Source of the DNA: Saprospiraceae bacterium
Lineage (GTDB): Bacteria > Bacteroidota > Bacteroidia > Chitinophagales > Saprospiraceae
Assembly: GCA_016714785.1 (NCBI GenBank)
Contig: JADKCC010000062.1
Coordinates: 62,001-126,000 of the forward strand
Length of the DNA stretch: 64,000 bases
Direction: 5' to 3'
The translations under genes and the position numbers were made by a program. Under the pieces are notes generated by a model that worked only from the letters and a program-made list of their open reading frames with translations, did not search any database and was not told the DNA's origin. Numbering within the stretch: position 1 is the stretch's first letter; every line of letters begins with the position of its first letter. Below, in pieces: positions 27,091 to 37,315 of the stretch.

Positions 27091-28273
27091 ATGACAAAGG
27101 CAGAATACTTAGCAGTATGTAGCCAACGTTGGGAGGATATACAGAACCTAAGCAACCTTAATAGTTTATACGAGATTGAAAAACAATTGGATGAGATATG
27201 GACAGATTTAGGAGGTAAAATTTTAGAATCTACCATCGGAAATGTTCCTACCAATCATCGTTTAAAAAAAAACTTCAAACCAAATTTGGGGAGATAGAAG
27301 TTAGTACCACAAGTGACTTAATTAATGGATTCACCGGTCAGAAGATTTCACACTATTTACAAGAGAAATTATTGTATATAGGTCAAATGGATTGTTACGA
27401 AAGGGGGAGCGAAATTGCTCAGATGTTATTGAATATCAAAACAAATGATACAGCCATCTATCGGATTACGGATAAAATTGGGGAACAAAGTCTAGCGATT
27501 TCTGAAAGTGAAAATTTTAGAGATCCTGTGCAGTTAGAAGAAGGAGAAATTTTATATATAGAGCAGATGGCAGTATGTTACAGACAAGAGAAGCTGGGTG
27601 GAAAGAAGCTAAATTAGGAAGAATATTTAAATCAAGTGCTATTTCTAATGAGAGCGAAAACAGAAATAATATAAATTGTAGCGAATATGTAGCAACATTA
27701 GGCAATCATAAAGAGTTTGCGATTAAAATGTCAGCCATAATAGGTGATGCCTACGAAAAATGGAAAGAAAGGCTAGTATTTATAAATGACGGAGCGAGGT
27801 GGCAGTGGAATTGGATAGATGTGTCATATCCGCAAGCTACTCAAATTCTTGATTTTTATCATGCGATGGAAAACATAGGAAAATATGTAAGTTTCAGTGT
27901 TACAAAAAGTAAACGAACGGCATATATGGAAGTAATAGGAAAGACTTTGAAAGAGAATGGTGTAGACGAAGTGGTAAAGATGTTGGAAAAAATACCTAGA
28001 AAATCAAAAACAAAAGAAGAAAAATACCAAACGCTCTTAACGTACATCAGCCACAATAGGGGGAGAATGGATTACCCTAAATACATACAAAAAGGACTAT
28101 TAATAGGGTCAGGGGCAATAGAGTCGGCGCATCGAACAGTATTACAAAAACGAATGAAACAATCAGGACAAAGATGGTCAATAAAAGGATTGAAAAATAT
28201 TATGAGTCTGAGAGTGTTAAAGATGAGTGGCTATTGGGATAAAATAACAGATCTAGTAAAAAATGCAGCTTAG
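27091..28273 (+). pseudogene. ISKra4-like transposase, frameshifted twice
   Basis: Three overlapping open blocks make one protein of about 390 residues. The first (27091-27297) goes out of frame in an A9 run near 27269. The second resumes at FGEIEVSTTSDL and goes out of frame near 27563. There the other frame reads ADGSMLQTREAGWKEAKLG, the expected catalytic-Asp region. The third (27575-28273) carries VFINDGARWQWNW, a helical region and the signature GLLIGSGAIESAHR with QRWSIKGLKNIMSLR. A -7 motif TAACTTTG lies at 27057-27064. Both shifts are single-base losses or gains, so consensus error is possible. Confidence 0.82.
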
Positions 28274-28324
28274 CGAAATTTTGGAGAGTGTAGAAAATAA
28301 TGTGTAAACTCAAGAGAAGAAAAA

Positions 28325-29519
28325 TTAGGCATTTTCTAAAAAATTATCAAAGATAATAGAAATTTGATTATGAATGATACCAAATCACGAATTGGCATTG
28401 TCCATTTTGATTGAATTTGGTCAATTGCCATAAAAACTGATTTTAAAGCAGCCGGTCGTTTGGAAAAATGGTCTTTGTTTTGGTAAATTTTCTGATTGCT
28501 CGGTTTACCCCTTCGATTGTATTGGTGGTGTACATTATTTTTCTTAATTCAGGCGGGTAATTGAATAAAGGGATGAGATTATCCCAATTTTTTTCCCAGC
28601 TTTTAATGGCATAACTGTATTTACTGTTCCATTTTGTTTTGAATTTTTCAAAAGCGACTAAGGCACTTTGGAGATTAATAGCTCCATAAACTTCCTTCAG
28701 ATCGGCGATGAATATTTCTATCTTTCCATGGTACAAACTTTACTGAGTTACGTATTTGGTGGACAATACAGAGCTGAGTTACCGTATCTGGGAAGGATGC
28801 TTGAATGGCACTAGTAAAGCCGGTAAGGTTGTCCGTACAAGCAATTAAGATGGATTTTACGCCACGATCCTTTAATTCAGAGAGTACGGAGAGCCAAAAG
28901 ATGCGGACTCCGTCTCAGCTATCCAAATGCCTAAGATCTCTTTAAATCCATCAGGTTTCAGACCAATAACTAAATAGATACTTTTATTGATCACCTTGTT
29001 ATCTTGGCGTATTTTGAAACAAATACAATCCATCCAGGTGATGTAATAAATGGGCTCTAGGCCTGTTTTGCCACTCTAGGATGGAAGGGAGCATCTTATT
29101 GGTGATATCAGAAACAAATGATTTAGAGACGTTAAAACCGTATATCTGTTCGATTTGATCTGCTACATCTTGAGTACTCTACCTTTAGCGTAAAGGGAAG
29201 TGATGACAGATTCTACTTTAGCCGTTGTGGTTTGCCCTTTAGGGAGTACCAAGGGGTCAAATTCACTATTACGATCTCTAGGGACCTGGACTTGATCTCG
29301 CCTTGAGTTGTCTTGACCTTTTCCCATAAGAACCATTTCGGGAGTTGCCGGAATTATTACCTTTTATGGAATGTTTGTCACCCCAGCAAATGACTCATCT
29401 CAGAGTTGAGGAGGTGTTGAATACCAATTTTGTAAATACCACATGCGACTTAAGTCGTTGATGTCCTTTACATTCTTAAAAATGTCTGTAAAATCAAAAT
29501 TAATGTTGTTACTTTGCAT
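28325..29519 (-). pseudogene. IS256-family transposase, multiply frameshifted
   Basis: It starts MQSNNINFDFTDIFKNVKD at 29519 and diverges from frame near 29460. It is broken again at several points, and a lost A gives FPNDRLL instead of FPNDQAALK near 28450. The longest intact block (28443-28736) covers IADLKEVYGAINLQSAL to IEGVNRAIRKFTKTK. It aligns along its whole length with copy 1 and serves to place copy 1's own frameshifts. Confidence 0.88.
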
Positions 29520-29577
29520 TGCAAAAGTTGTTAGGTTAAAAATGTGTTCAGGGTAAGCACCGCAAACATATAAAAAT

Positions 29578-29629
29578 TTTGGGACAAAGGGGGGATTGCC
29601 CCCGGGGGCAATCCCCCCTTTGTCCCAAA
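29578..29629 (-). other. Perfect 52-bp palindrome in the IS256 leader, copy 2
   Basis: Positions 29578-29603 and 29604-29629 are exact inverted repeats centred on CCCCCGGGGG. The stem carries six G/C pairs where copy 1 carries five, a paired change. Confidence 0.85.
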
Positions 29630-29699
29630 GCCTAACTCCCCCTGGGAGTTTACACAAAGTATTCTACACTCCCAAATTTTGAAATGCACCCAAAAAATA

Positions 29700-29988
29700 A
29701 AAGCCAATAAGATTGAGTCCACTCCTAAAAGTCTAAAATGGCGGAATGCCACTAAGATAATAATGTTTTTAAAGTATTGATTATTAAATATATGTAGGTT
29801 TAAATTTTTTGTGTTTTTGTGACTTTGTGTTGATTTCGGAGTGGACTTATACGTATTACTGTAAAGATAATTATGCAGCACTTCTTACTTTTTGTCAAAG
29901 TTTAGAATAAATTACAATATCCACAATAACAAGCAGAAAGACTCTCATGCATACATGCTTCCTTCTGCTGAGTGTCTTAGTATTTTGG
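29700..29988. other. Intergenic with fragments of a short repeat family
   Basis: TGAGTCCACTCCTAAAAGTC (about 29714) resembles 17609-17630. The inverted motif AAGTCCACTCCGAA (29848 to 29835) mirrors AAGTCAACTCCGAA at 26989-27002 across the IS cluster. No gene is seen. Confidence 0.45.
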
Positions 29989-31434
29989 TCAATATGAAAT
30001 AGGTTTCAAAGTTTGATCTGAAGTAACCAAAAGGTGCCTTGTCAACCATGCAGCAATTTGTGCTTCTTCTAGACATATTTCTTTGATAGTCTCAGAATTC
30101 CAATTTTTATTAACGAAATTCGTATCAAAATGCCCTGTCACAAAGTCTGGATGTTTCATGACATAAGCCCCAAAGTCTAAAGTAGTGGCAATACCTTCTA
30201 TTTCAAAATTTTGTATAGCTTCCAGCATTTTGTTTATCGCCGCTTTTCTAGTTGGGCCATGCACTGTAAGCTTAGCAAGCATTGGGTCATAATAGATGGG
30301 TATCTGATCACCTTGTTGGTATCCATTATCTGTCCTTACACCTTCGCCCATAGGTATTTGATATTTTTTAAGTGTATTGATACTTGGGGCAAAGTTGTCG
30401 TAAGGATCTTCAGCATATACTCTTAATTCTATAGCATGGCCATTTATATTTAGGTCATCTTGTGTGAAGGTTAGAGGTTCTCCTTGGGCAATCCTTATTT
30501 GTTGTTCTACTAGGTCCAAACCAGTGATCATTTCAGTAACAGGATGTTCTACTTGAAGTCTAGTGTTCATCTCCAAGAAGTAAAAATTTAGTTGGTCATC
30601 TACTAAAAACTCAACAGTACCAGCGCCTTCGTACTTAGCAGCTATGGCAACTTTTACTGCTGCTTCGCCCATTGTTTTTCTTAGTTCTGGTGTGAGGATG
30701 GCGCTTGGTGCTTCTTCTACTACTTTCTGATGTCTGCGCTGTATAGAACATTCTCTCTCGAAAAGATATACTGTATTTCCAAATTTATCTGCCAAAACCT
30801 GAATCTCGATGTGTCTTGGATTGGTTACAAATTTTTCAATAAAAACAGCGCCATTGCCAAAGGAAGAAGTTGCCTCATTAATGGCTAATTGCATCTGATC
30901 TGCAAACTCATCTGCTGAATTGACTAATTTCATACCTTTGCCACCACCACCTGCGGATGCCTTGACCAATACTGGAAAACCCACTTCTTCTGCTATTTGC
31001 TTAGCTTTAACAATGTCATCAATGGCATAATCCGTACCAGGTACCATTGGTATGTCAAAAGCTTTTACTGCATCTTTTGCTGAAAGTTTATCGCCCATTA
31101 TATCCATAGAGTATGCAGATGGGCCTATCAGTTTAATGTTGTTTTCTTGTAGTTTTAATGCGAAAGTGGAGTTTTCACTCAAGAAGCCATATCCCGGATG
31201 GACAGCATCCACATTATGTTGTAAGCATATATCAATGATAAGATCTTGTTTTAAATAGGAGTCAGAACTAGGTGCTAAACCTATATAATATGCTTCGTCA
31301 GCCATCTTAACATGTAGCGCATCTTTATCTGCTTCAGAATATACAGACACGCTGGTAATACCCATCCTTTTTAGGGTTCTAATTATTCTACATGCTATCT
31401 CTCCTCGGTTGGCTACCAATACTTTTTGTATCAT
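29989..31434 (-). CDS. accC: Biotin carboxylase subunit of an acyl-CoA/acetyl-CoA carboxylase
   Basis: Carboxylates biotin with ATP and bicarbonate. Residues 1-115 form the N-terminal domain (MIQKVLVANRGEIACRIIR). The ATP-grasp domain has the Gly-rich loop KASAGGGGKGM (about 158-168) and active site EMNTRLQVEHPVTE (about 290-305), followed by the C-terminal domain with RVYAEDP. At 481 residues it ends without a biotin-carrier (MKM) domain, so the carrier must be a separate protein outside the window. No carboxyltransferase is adjacent. The candidate at 53808 is 22 kb away. It could serve fatty-acid synthesis or propionyl/methylcrotonyl-CoA metabolism. Confidence 0.93.
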   Translation of the reverse strand: MIQKVLVANRGEIACRIIRTLKRMGITSVSVYSEADKDALHVKMADEAYYIGLAPSSDSYLKQDLIIDICLQHNVDAVHPGYGFLSENSTFALKLQENNIKLIGPSAYSMDIMGDKLSAKDAVKAFDIPMVPGTDYAIDDIVKAKQIAEEVGFPVLVKASAGGGGKGMKLVNSADEFADQMQLAINEATSSFGNGAVFIEKFVTNPRHIEIQVLADKFGNTVYLFERECSIQRRHQKVVEEAPSAILTPELRKTMGEAAVKVAIAAKYEGAGTVEFLVDDQLNFYFLEMNTRLQVEHPVTEMITGLDLVEQQIRIAQGEPLTFTQDDLNINGHAIELRVYAEDPYDNFAPSINTLKKYQIPMGEGVRTDNGYQQGDQIPIYYDPMLAKLTVHGPTRKAAINKMLEAIQNFEIEGIATTLDFGAYVMKHPDFVTGHFDTNFVNKNWNSETIKEICLEEAQIAAWLTRHLLVTSDQTLKPISY

Positions 31435-31802
31435 TATTTTTATTTCTTTGTAAATTGAAATGGTTGGGCTAAGGTAATGTTTCTAACTGAATTTATTTAT
31501 AAATATTTTTAATCTGAGCTATTTTTTTTTTGAAGGCTAAACTTTACGTTGATTTATAATTTGTCTTTTGATTTCATGGTCGTGTTATATTATAGTAGTA
31601 TATGTGTTAAATTTAAATTATTATTTTGAATGAAGGTGTTTATTGTGGAATTACAGTATATAATTTGGGTCATATATTTGTTTTTTTATGTGTTAAAATT
31701 ATATATATGTAAATATTTTAGTTTTATTACGTATATTTGCAGCAGCATTTTCAATAATCCCCAATAATGAGTCATAGATTTGTTAATCAATAATAAGAAC
31801 TT
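31435..31802. other. AT-rich divergent intergenic region with a promoter
   Basis: The only clear signal is TATATTTG at 31732-31739, a -7 for the giant gene to the right. It lies 63 bases before the ATG. Confidence 0.5.
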
Positions 31803-34800
31803 ATGAAGTACTTATACACATTTTTATTATTAGTCTCGGGATTTACTATATACAGTCAGTGTGGATTGAGTAAAACCTACTCCATAGAAGATCTGGATAA
31901 TGAACAAGCGGATACAACCAATGTTTCAATATTGGTAGATGGCGCTGCAAACAACAATTTAGCAACTATTCAACAAGGAGTTTGTGGTGTACAATTGAAA
32001 TTTAGCCATCCATTTATGAAAGAGTTGTTTATAGAATTGATAGCTCCTTCAGGTCAAAAAATTACACTAGTAGGTGGAGATATTGTAGCTACAAATACAC
32101 CTTTTATTACCTGGGATGTAACTTTTGTAGAATGCAGTAGTGCTGCAAATCCTGACACTGGTTTTGAGCCACGATGGGAAAATGATCAATTATGGCAAAG
32201 TTTTTCTAATTATAATGGCCAATATTACCCACATTTGGGTTGTTTGGAAGATTTTAATAGTGGTACTGTTAATGGTAATTGGACCATCAGATGTATAGAT
32301 TTTGTAGATGGAGGCAAAGGTAAATTGCTTGACGCAAAAATATTATTTTGTCAAGACCAAGGCGTCTCATGTGGTGAGTGTACGCTAGATCCAGGTGTCA
32401 TCCACAATCAAGATATTTTTACCTGCCAAGGAGATACAACATTGAATGTAATACTTGATAAAACTTATCCTTTAAATTTATATAACCCTTCTGATTATGA
32501 CTATACTAATGTGATATTTAATGAAAATAAAATATTCGAATATACCAATATAACAGATTTTCGCTCTTATTCAGCAGGCCGTTATACAATATGCGGATTA
32601 CAAGTTTCTAAATTGCAGACCAATTTGCCGAATGTAGGCATGTCATTTGATCAATATACCTTGGATAAGTACTTTTTTGAGTTAGGTGCATGTGCAGCCG
32701 TTTCTACCGAGTGTATGGTAATTGATATCTCTACAGCCAAAGATCCTGTTACGATTGATGCCTATTTGTGTCAAGGAGAAAATTATATAATCGATGGAAA
32801 GGCCTTTGATTCGTCAGGTAGTTATGAAGTGTTAATAGAAAATGGCGCTTGTGATTCCCTAATCCAACTTAACTTAACAGTGATAGATATTCTTGCGAAT
32901 ATCAAGGCAGATAGAGACTCTATAAGTTGTAATGGCAATACCATAGCATTGGAAGGCAGTAATCAAGGCACATTCGTAAATGATTTGACCTACCGATGGT
33001 TTACCAATGATGGTATGCTCGCAGGTGATCCTTCATTTTATATCATAGATGCTGTGCAAGAAGGTCATTACTACCTAGAAGTAACAGGTATAACGCCACA
33101 AATCACCTGCAAGGATACTGTTGTAAAAGAGATTTTCCCGGACCGTACGTTTCCTGTTATAAATTTTGAAAATAAAACCATCAATTGTGCCAATGATACA
33201 GTGCTGATTAAAATTAACATATCTAGAGCCACACAAAACATTCAATGGTCTTCAAAAAATGCTTCAAATTTTATTGAGACTACAGAAGGAATAAGAGTTT
33301 GGGCTCCTGATGTTTATTATATTTCTGTATTGGCGGACAATGGTTGTAGTGTACTTGATTCTGTAGAAGTGCTGGAAGACAAGTATTTTGAATTGCCAAT
33401 TTTTACGTCTGATACCTTAGATTGTAGAGTAGATTCTGTCGCTATAAATGTATCATTACTAGCAGAAAGAAATTATACTTTCAGTTGGGTTAATGTAAAA
33501 AGTGAATATAATAATTCGCCCAAGCCCTATGTTTTTTCTGGAGGTACATATTTAGTCACGATCACGGATACTGATAATGGGTGCTCAGGTATTACCAGTG
33601 TTGAAGTGCAAGAAAATCGGATTACTCCTGAAATATTGTCGCTACAAGTGGACACGATCAATTGTAACTTTCCAGCAGTGATTCCTGAAATATCAATAGA
33701 TCAGCCTGTATCAGAATACTTGTGGTCTGGATTGAATTTTACATCTACCGATGCGGCGCCATCTATTACAAAACAAGGAATATATGATGTAAAAGTGGTA
33801 GTTGAAAATACAGGTTGTGTTGCCATGAGTCAATTTGAAGTATTTAAGGATACATTATTGCCAAATATTATCTTTGAGGTGGATAGCTTAACTTGCAACA
33901 TTGATTCCCTTCAAATATTTATGAATTCCGATAAAAACCTTTCTTTTATATCTTGGGTAGGACCTGAAAATTTTAAAAGTAACGACGCACAACCTTTTGT
34001 CAAAACACCTGGATTATATGTAGTTACCTTTTCTGGTTCTAATGGATGTTCAGGCACAAATGATGTTCTAGTGCCTTATGGGTTGGATATTCCTGAGGTT
34101 GTCTTGCCTGGCGATTCTTTAAAATGTGGATTAGATACCATCAAAATAAGCGTATTGCCAAAGAATTTGACTTATAGTTACTTTTGGTCAGGGCCAGGCC
34201 TTTTAGAAAATAATGTGATGTCTCCATTAGTGCGTGAAGCAGGGCTTTATTCAGTAACAGTTACAGATGATGTCACTGGTTGTACCGCTAAATATTATAC
34301 AGAAATAGTGGATGATCGTAATTATACAGTAGCTCAAATAAATGTCGGAACTTTAGATTGTGCCAAAGATAGTGTCCAGATTATTTTGTTCAATACCGAT
34401 TTATTGTCAGTAGTTTATACGGGGCCAAATTTTTATTCTGAATCTTTTTCGCCGTTTGTACATCAAGTAGGCACTTACCATTATACCATTATCAATGCGA
34501 AAAATTGTAAAACATCAGGAAGTATTGATGTGATAAGTAATGATGAAATACCCATTTTAGACAAAGTATTCAGTCCGTTCAAATGTGGACAAGATTCCAT
34601 ACTTTTGGAGGGTAAATCTAATCTAGCAGGGACCAATTTTACTTGGTCCGGACCCAATGGATTTACCAATTCAAGTATCAATGTTTATGCCTTTGATAGT
34701 GGAAATTATACATTAACAGGCATAGCTCCCAATGGGTGTAAATCTTCCATTGAGTTTGAAGTCGGGTATGATACGCTCCCTCCAATATTTGAGATCTTGC

Positions 34801-37205
34801 CATTTGGTGAGTTGACTTGTATGCAAGAGACCATATCACTTTCCACTAATTTTCCAATTGATGCGGGACAGATATTATGGACAAATGGTTTCACTGGTCC
34901 TTCACTAGACGTAACTACTTCTGGTACTTATACTGCTACTGCAATTGGAAATAATCAGTGTACTAGTACTCAAACTGTAATCGTTACTGAAAATAGGACT
35001 TATCCTACTTTTACTACAACGGCATCTGTAATTAACTGTAAGGATTTATTATCTACAATTGCTGTAAAGCCAACATCTGCCTACTCGTCCATTAAATGGC
35101 GAAACGATATAAACCCAACATCAGTGGCGGATGGCACTCTCATTAAGAACACATCATTTCCTGGACTTTATCAGTTTAATGTGGCTAATCTTGAAGGCTG
35201 TGTAGTGGCAGGTAGTATAGAAGTTGTGACTGATGTGGAAAAACCCACTGCTTTAGAGATATTTTCAGATACGATAAGTTGCAATAACTTGAGCATTGAT
35301 ATAGGAGTGCAAATCAGAGATAGTGTATTGGAATATCTTTGGAATGGTCCAGATTTGAATGATTTTAAAGGGAGTAATTTGCTTAGAATCAATGCAGGAG
35401 GACAATACTATTTAAAGGTTACAGGAGCAAATTATTGTGCTTCAAGTTTTGTTTTTGATATAGTAAAGGATGATGATATACCACAATACAGTTTGTTTTC
35501 GGATACGCTAACTTGTGATAAAGGTAAAATAAACATTGGTGTCAACCCATTGACACCCAATTTAGAGTATTTTTGGTCGGGTCCAAATGCCTTTATGAAT
35601 AATGTAAGAAGTCCAAAAGTATTCGATCCAGGGTTATATATTGTGACAATTACAGGTGAAAATGGGTGTTTTTTGATAGATAGTATTACTGTTTTCCAAG
35701 ATATAGCGGAACCAACCGTTGTAATTGCCGACACTTTATATCTTCCTTGTGATTCAAGTGCTATTACATTGTCTGTAAGCTCAGATACCCAAATATTGAG
35801 GTATAACTGGATATTTCCAGACGGATCACTAGTAACTACCCAAAAACCTACCACTAATTTAGTAGGAAATTATAGAGTTCAAATAGCTGGGCAGAATGGT
35901 TGCGGAAGTAAGAGTACGAATTTTTATGTGACGATAGATAAAACACCTCCAGGATTTACTTTCCAAACAGATACCATCAATTGTAGCAATCCAAATGCAA
36001 CATTAATAGCTCAAAGTCAAGTGCTGGATGTATCCTATTATTGGAAGAGTCCTTCTGGTACAGAATTTTCTACAGATATAGTGAATACTGCGGAAGGAGG
36101 CACTTTTTTACTCATCGTTTCAGATAAAAATAAGTGTAAAGATTCGATTTTCGTAACGGTACCTGTGGATACGTTGCAACCTACTATAGATATCATCAAA
36201 GTAGGTGAAATACAATGTACTACTAAATTTGTTACATTGGATGCAACTACTTCGGGTTCAGGCAATCAGGTTTTTGCAAATTGGAGTACAATAGATGGCA
36301 ATATCACTGACAGAGTTTCTGCGTTCATAATAGCCTTGGATAAAGCGGGAACGTATAAATTTGAATTAAATAATTTATTGAACGGCTGCAAGAATGATAC
36401 ATTAATTGTGGTGGCCGATTCTCCCCAGCAATTTACGTTATTGGAAACTGAAGCCAATGCGCCATCATGCAAAGAGATACAAAATGGTAGTATTGCCATT
36501 ACGACTTTAAATGGAGTACCTCCATTCACAGTTGAGTTTAGTGGCATCAATCGGGGTAGCCAAACTGAATTTTCAAATCTGAATGCTGGGATATATGATT
36601 TAATAGCAACAGATAGTTTAGGTTGCAAGCAACAGCAAATGGTGACAGTGCCAGAAGCGTTTGATTTGAATTTGCTGATAGACAAAGTCATAGAAATAAA
36701 ATTTGGAGACTCTGTATTATTAAAACCTATATACAATATCGACCCATCAGGGTTGGCAACATTAAGATGGTTTAAAAGGGATTCTTTGCTATGTGATGGG
36801 TGTACAGAGCTTTGGGTTAGACCTTTTTTAAACTCATTTTATAATATTGAGTACTCTGTAAATGGATTTTGCAAAGAAGAAGTAGCTGTTTTAGTAAAAG
36901 TCTCTAATGACATCGAAAAAGCAATTCCCAATGTGTTTAGACCATTATCAAATGATGGTAATGATTATTTTTTCATTCCACAGGTTCGTGGCATCGAGCG
37001 GATAAATTCAATGTTTATCTTTGATCGATGGGCAGAAAATGTATTTAAGGCAACGAATATTGCATCAGGCGATAAATTGGCAGGTTGGAATGGAACTTTC
37101 CGAGGTGAAGCTTGCCAGATGGGCATTTACGTAGTTATAGCCGAATTATTATTATCCGACGGAACTATATGGACGTATAAGGGTGATGTTTTGTTGATAT
37201 ATTAA
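31803..37205 (+). CDS. Giant T9SS surface protein: P-like domain, 15 Ig-like repeats, type B sorting domain
   Basis: The product has 1800 residues. After a signal peptide (to about 19) comes a proprotein-convertase-P-like beta domain (about 25-190; KFSHPFMKELFIELIAPSG, GNWTIRCIDFVDGGKG). About 15 repeats of roughly 85 residues follow. Each opens with a D-x-[IL]-x-C pattern (SDTLDCRVDSVAI, VDSLTCNIDSLQI, GDSLKCGLDTIKI), has a central W in FxWSGP, and ends GxYxVTxTxxNGC. A SprB-like repeat precedes the gliding-motility-type C-terminal domain (IPNVFRPLSNDGND, GWNGTFRGE, YKGDVLLIY), the T9SS type B signal. It is probably an adhesin or a surface fibre displayed outside the cell (inference). Confidence 0.88.
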   Translation: MKYLYTFLLLVSGFTIYSQCGLSKTYSIEDLDNEQADTTNVSILVDGAANNNLATIQQGVCGVQLKFSHPFMKELFIELIAPSGQKITLVGGDIVATNTPFITWDVTFVECSSAANPDTGFEPRWENDQLWQSFSNYNGQYYPHLGCLEDFNSGTVNGNWTIRCIDFVDGGKGKLLDAKILFCQDQGVSCGECTLDPGVIHNQDIFTCQGDTTLNVILDKTYPLNLYNPSDYDYTNVIFNENKIFEYTNITDFRSYSAGRYTICGLQVSKLQTNLPNVGMSFDQYTLDKYFFELGACAAVSTECMVIDISTAKDPVTIDAYLCQGENYIIDGKAFDSSGSYEVLIENGACDSLIQLNLTVIDILANIKADRDSISCNGNTIALEGSNQGTFVNDLTYRWFTNDGMLAGDPSFYIIDAVQEGHYYLEVTGITPQITCKDTVVKEIFPDRTFPVINFENKTINCANDTVLIKINISRATQNIQWSSKNASNFIETTEGIRVWAPDVYYISVLADNGCSVLDSVEVLEDKYFELPIFTSDTLDCRVDSVAINVSLLAERNYTFSWVNVKSEYNNSPKPYVFSGGTYLVTITDTDNGCSGITSVEVQENRITPEILSLQVDTINCNFPAVIPEISIDQPVSEYLWSGLNFTSTDAAPSITKQGIYDVKVVVENTGCVAMSQFEVFKDTLLPNIIFEVDSLTCNIDSLQIFMNSDKNLSFISWVGPENFKSNDAQPFVKTPGLYVVTFSGSNGCSGTNDVLVPYGLDIPEVVLPGDSLKCGLDTIKISVLPKNLTYSYFWSGPGLLENNVMSPLVREAGLYSVTVTDDVTGCTAKYYTEIVDDRNYTVAQINVGTLDCAKDSVQIILFNTDLLSVVYTGPNFYSESFSPFVHQVGTYHYTIINAKNCKTSGSIDVISNDEIPILDKVFSPFKCGQDSILLEGKSNLAGTNFTWSGPNGFTNSSINVYAFDSGNYTLTGIAPNGCKSSIEFEVGYDTLPPIFEILPFGELTCMQETISLSTNFPIDAGQILWTNGFTGPSLDVTTSGTYTATAIGNNQCTSTQTVIVTENRTYPTFTTTASVINCKDLLSTIAVKPTSAYSSIKWRNDINPTSVADGTLIKNTSFPGLYQFNVANLEGCVVAGSIEVVTDVEKPTALEIFSDTISCNNLSIDIGVQIRDSVLEYLWNGPDLNDFKGSNLLRINAGGQYYLKVTGANYCASSFVFDIVKDDDIPQYSLFSDTLTCDKGKINIGVNPLTPNLEYFWSGPNAFMNNVRSPKVFDPGLYIVTITGENGCFLIDSITVFQDIAEPTVVIADTLYLPCDSSAITLSVSSDTQILRYNWIFPDGSLVTTQKPTTNLVGNYRVQIAGQNGCGSKSTNFYVTIDKTPPGFTFQTDTINCSNPNATLIAQSQVLDVSYYWKSPSGTEFSTDIVNTAEGGTFLLIVSDKNKCKDSIFVTVPVDTLQPTIDIIKVGEIQCTTKFVTLDATTSGSGNQVFANWSTIDGNITDRVSAFIIALDKAGTYKFELNNLLNGCKNDTLIVVADSPQQFTLLETEANAPSCKEIQNGSIAITTLNGVPPFTVEFSGINRGSQTEFSNLNAGIYDLIATDSLGCKQQQMVTVPEAFDLNLLIDKVIEIKFGDSVLLKPIYNIDPSGLATLRWFKRDSLLCDGCTELWVRPFLNSFYNIEYSVNGFCKEEVAVLVKVSNDIEKAIPNVFRPLSNDGNDYFFIPQVRGIERINSMFIFDRWAENVFKATNIASGDKLAGWNGTFRGEACQMGIYVVIAELLLSDGTIWTYKGDVLLIY

Positions 37206-37284
37206 AACGGTTAAGAGATATTCTTAATATTACAAAAGATAAAAAATAAGGGTTTTCATGTACATTTAAAATTTAATTTGGGTG

Positions 37285-37292
37285 TATATTTG
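37285..37292 (+). promoter_or_regulatory. -7 element before the VPS10/BNR protein gene
   Basis: TATATTTG fits the consensus and lies 24 bases before the ATG. No good -33 is visible at the usual distance. Confidence 0.45.
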
Positions 37293-37315
37293 CGCTTATA
37301 AATATTTATACTTCT

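Larger units (their letters stand above)
28284..29673 (-). mobile_element. IS256-family insertion sequence, copy 2 (nested)
   Basis: The ends match copy 1 in reverse orientation. It is flanked by a perfect 8-bp duplication, AAATTTTG (28276-28283 and 29674-29681), created inside the right terminal repeat of the ISKra4-like element. Length is 1390 bp. It is more damaged than copy 1. Confidence 0.93.
27015..29691 (+). mobile_element. ISKra4-family-like insertion sequence interrupted by IS256 copy 2
   Basis: The left end is GGGTGCATTTC then ATTTTTTCGC (27015-27035). The right end is GCGAAATTTTG (28273-28283) continued by AAATGCACCC (29682-29691), an inverted match to the left end. The flanks carry an 8-bp A-rich duplication, AAAAAATA (27007-27014 and 29692-29699). 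Without the inserted IS256 and its duplication the element is about 1.28 kb. Family assignment comes from the transposase. Confidence 0.8.

Noticed and set aside
27575..28273. Separate full-length protein of 232 residues
   Set aside because: It is the C-terminal two-thirds of the ISKra4-like transposase. The residues before it continue in the neighbouring frame.
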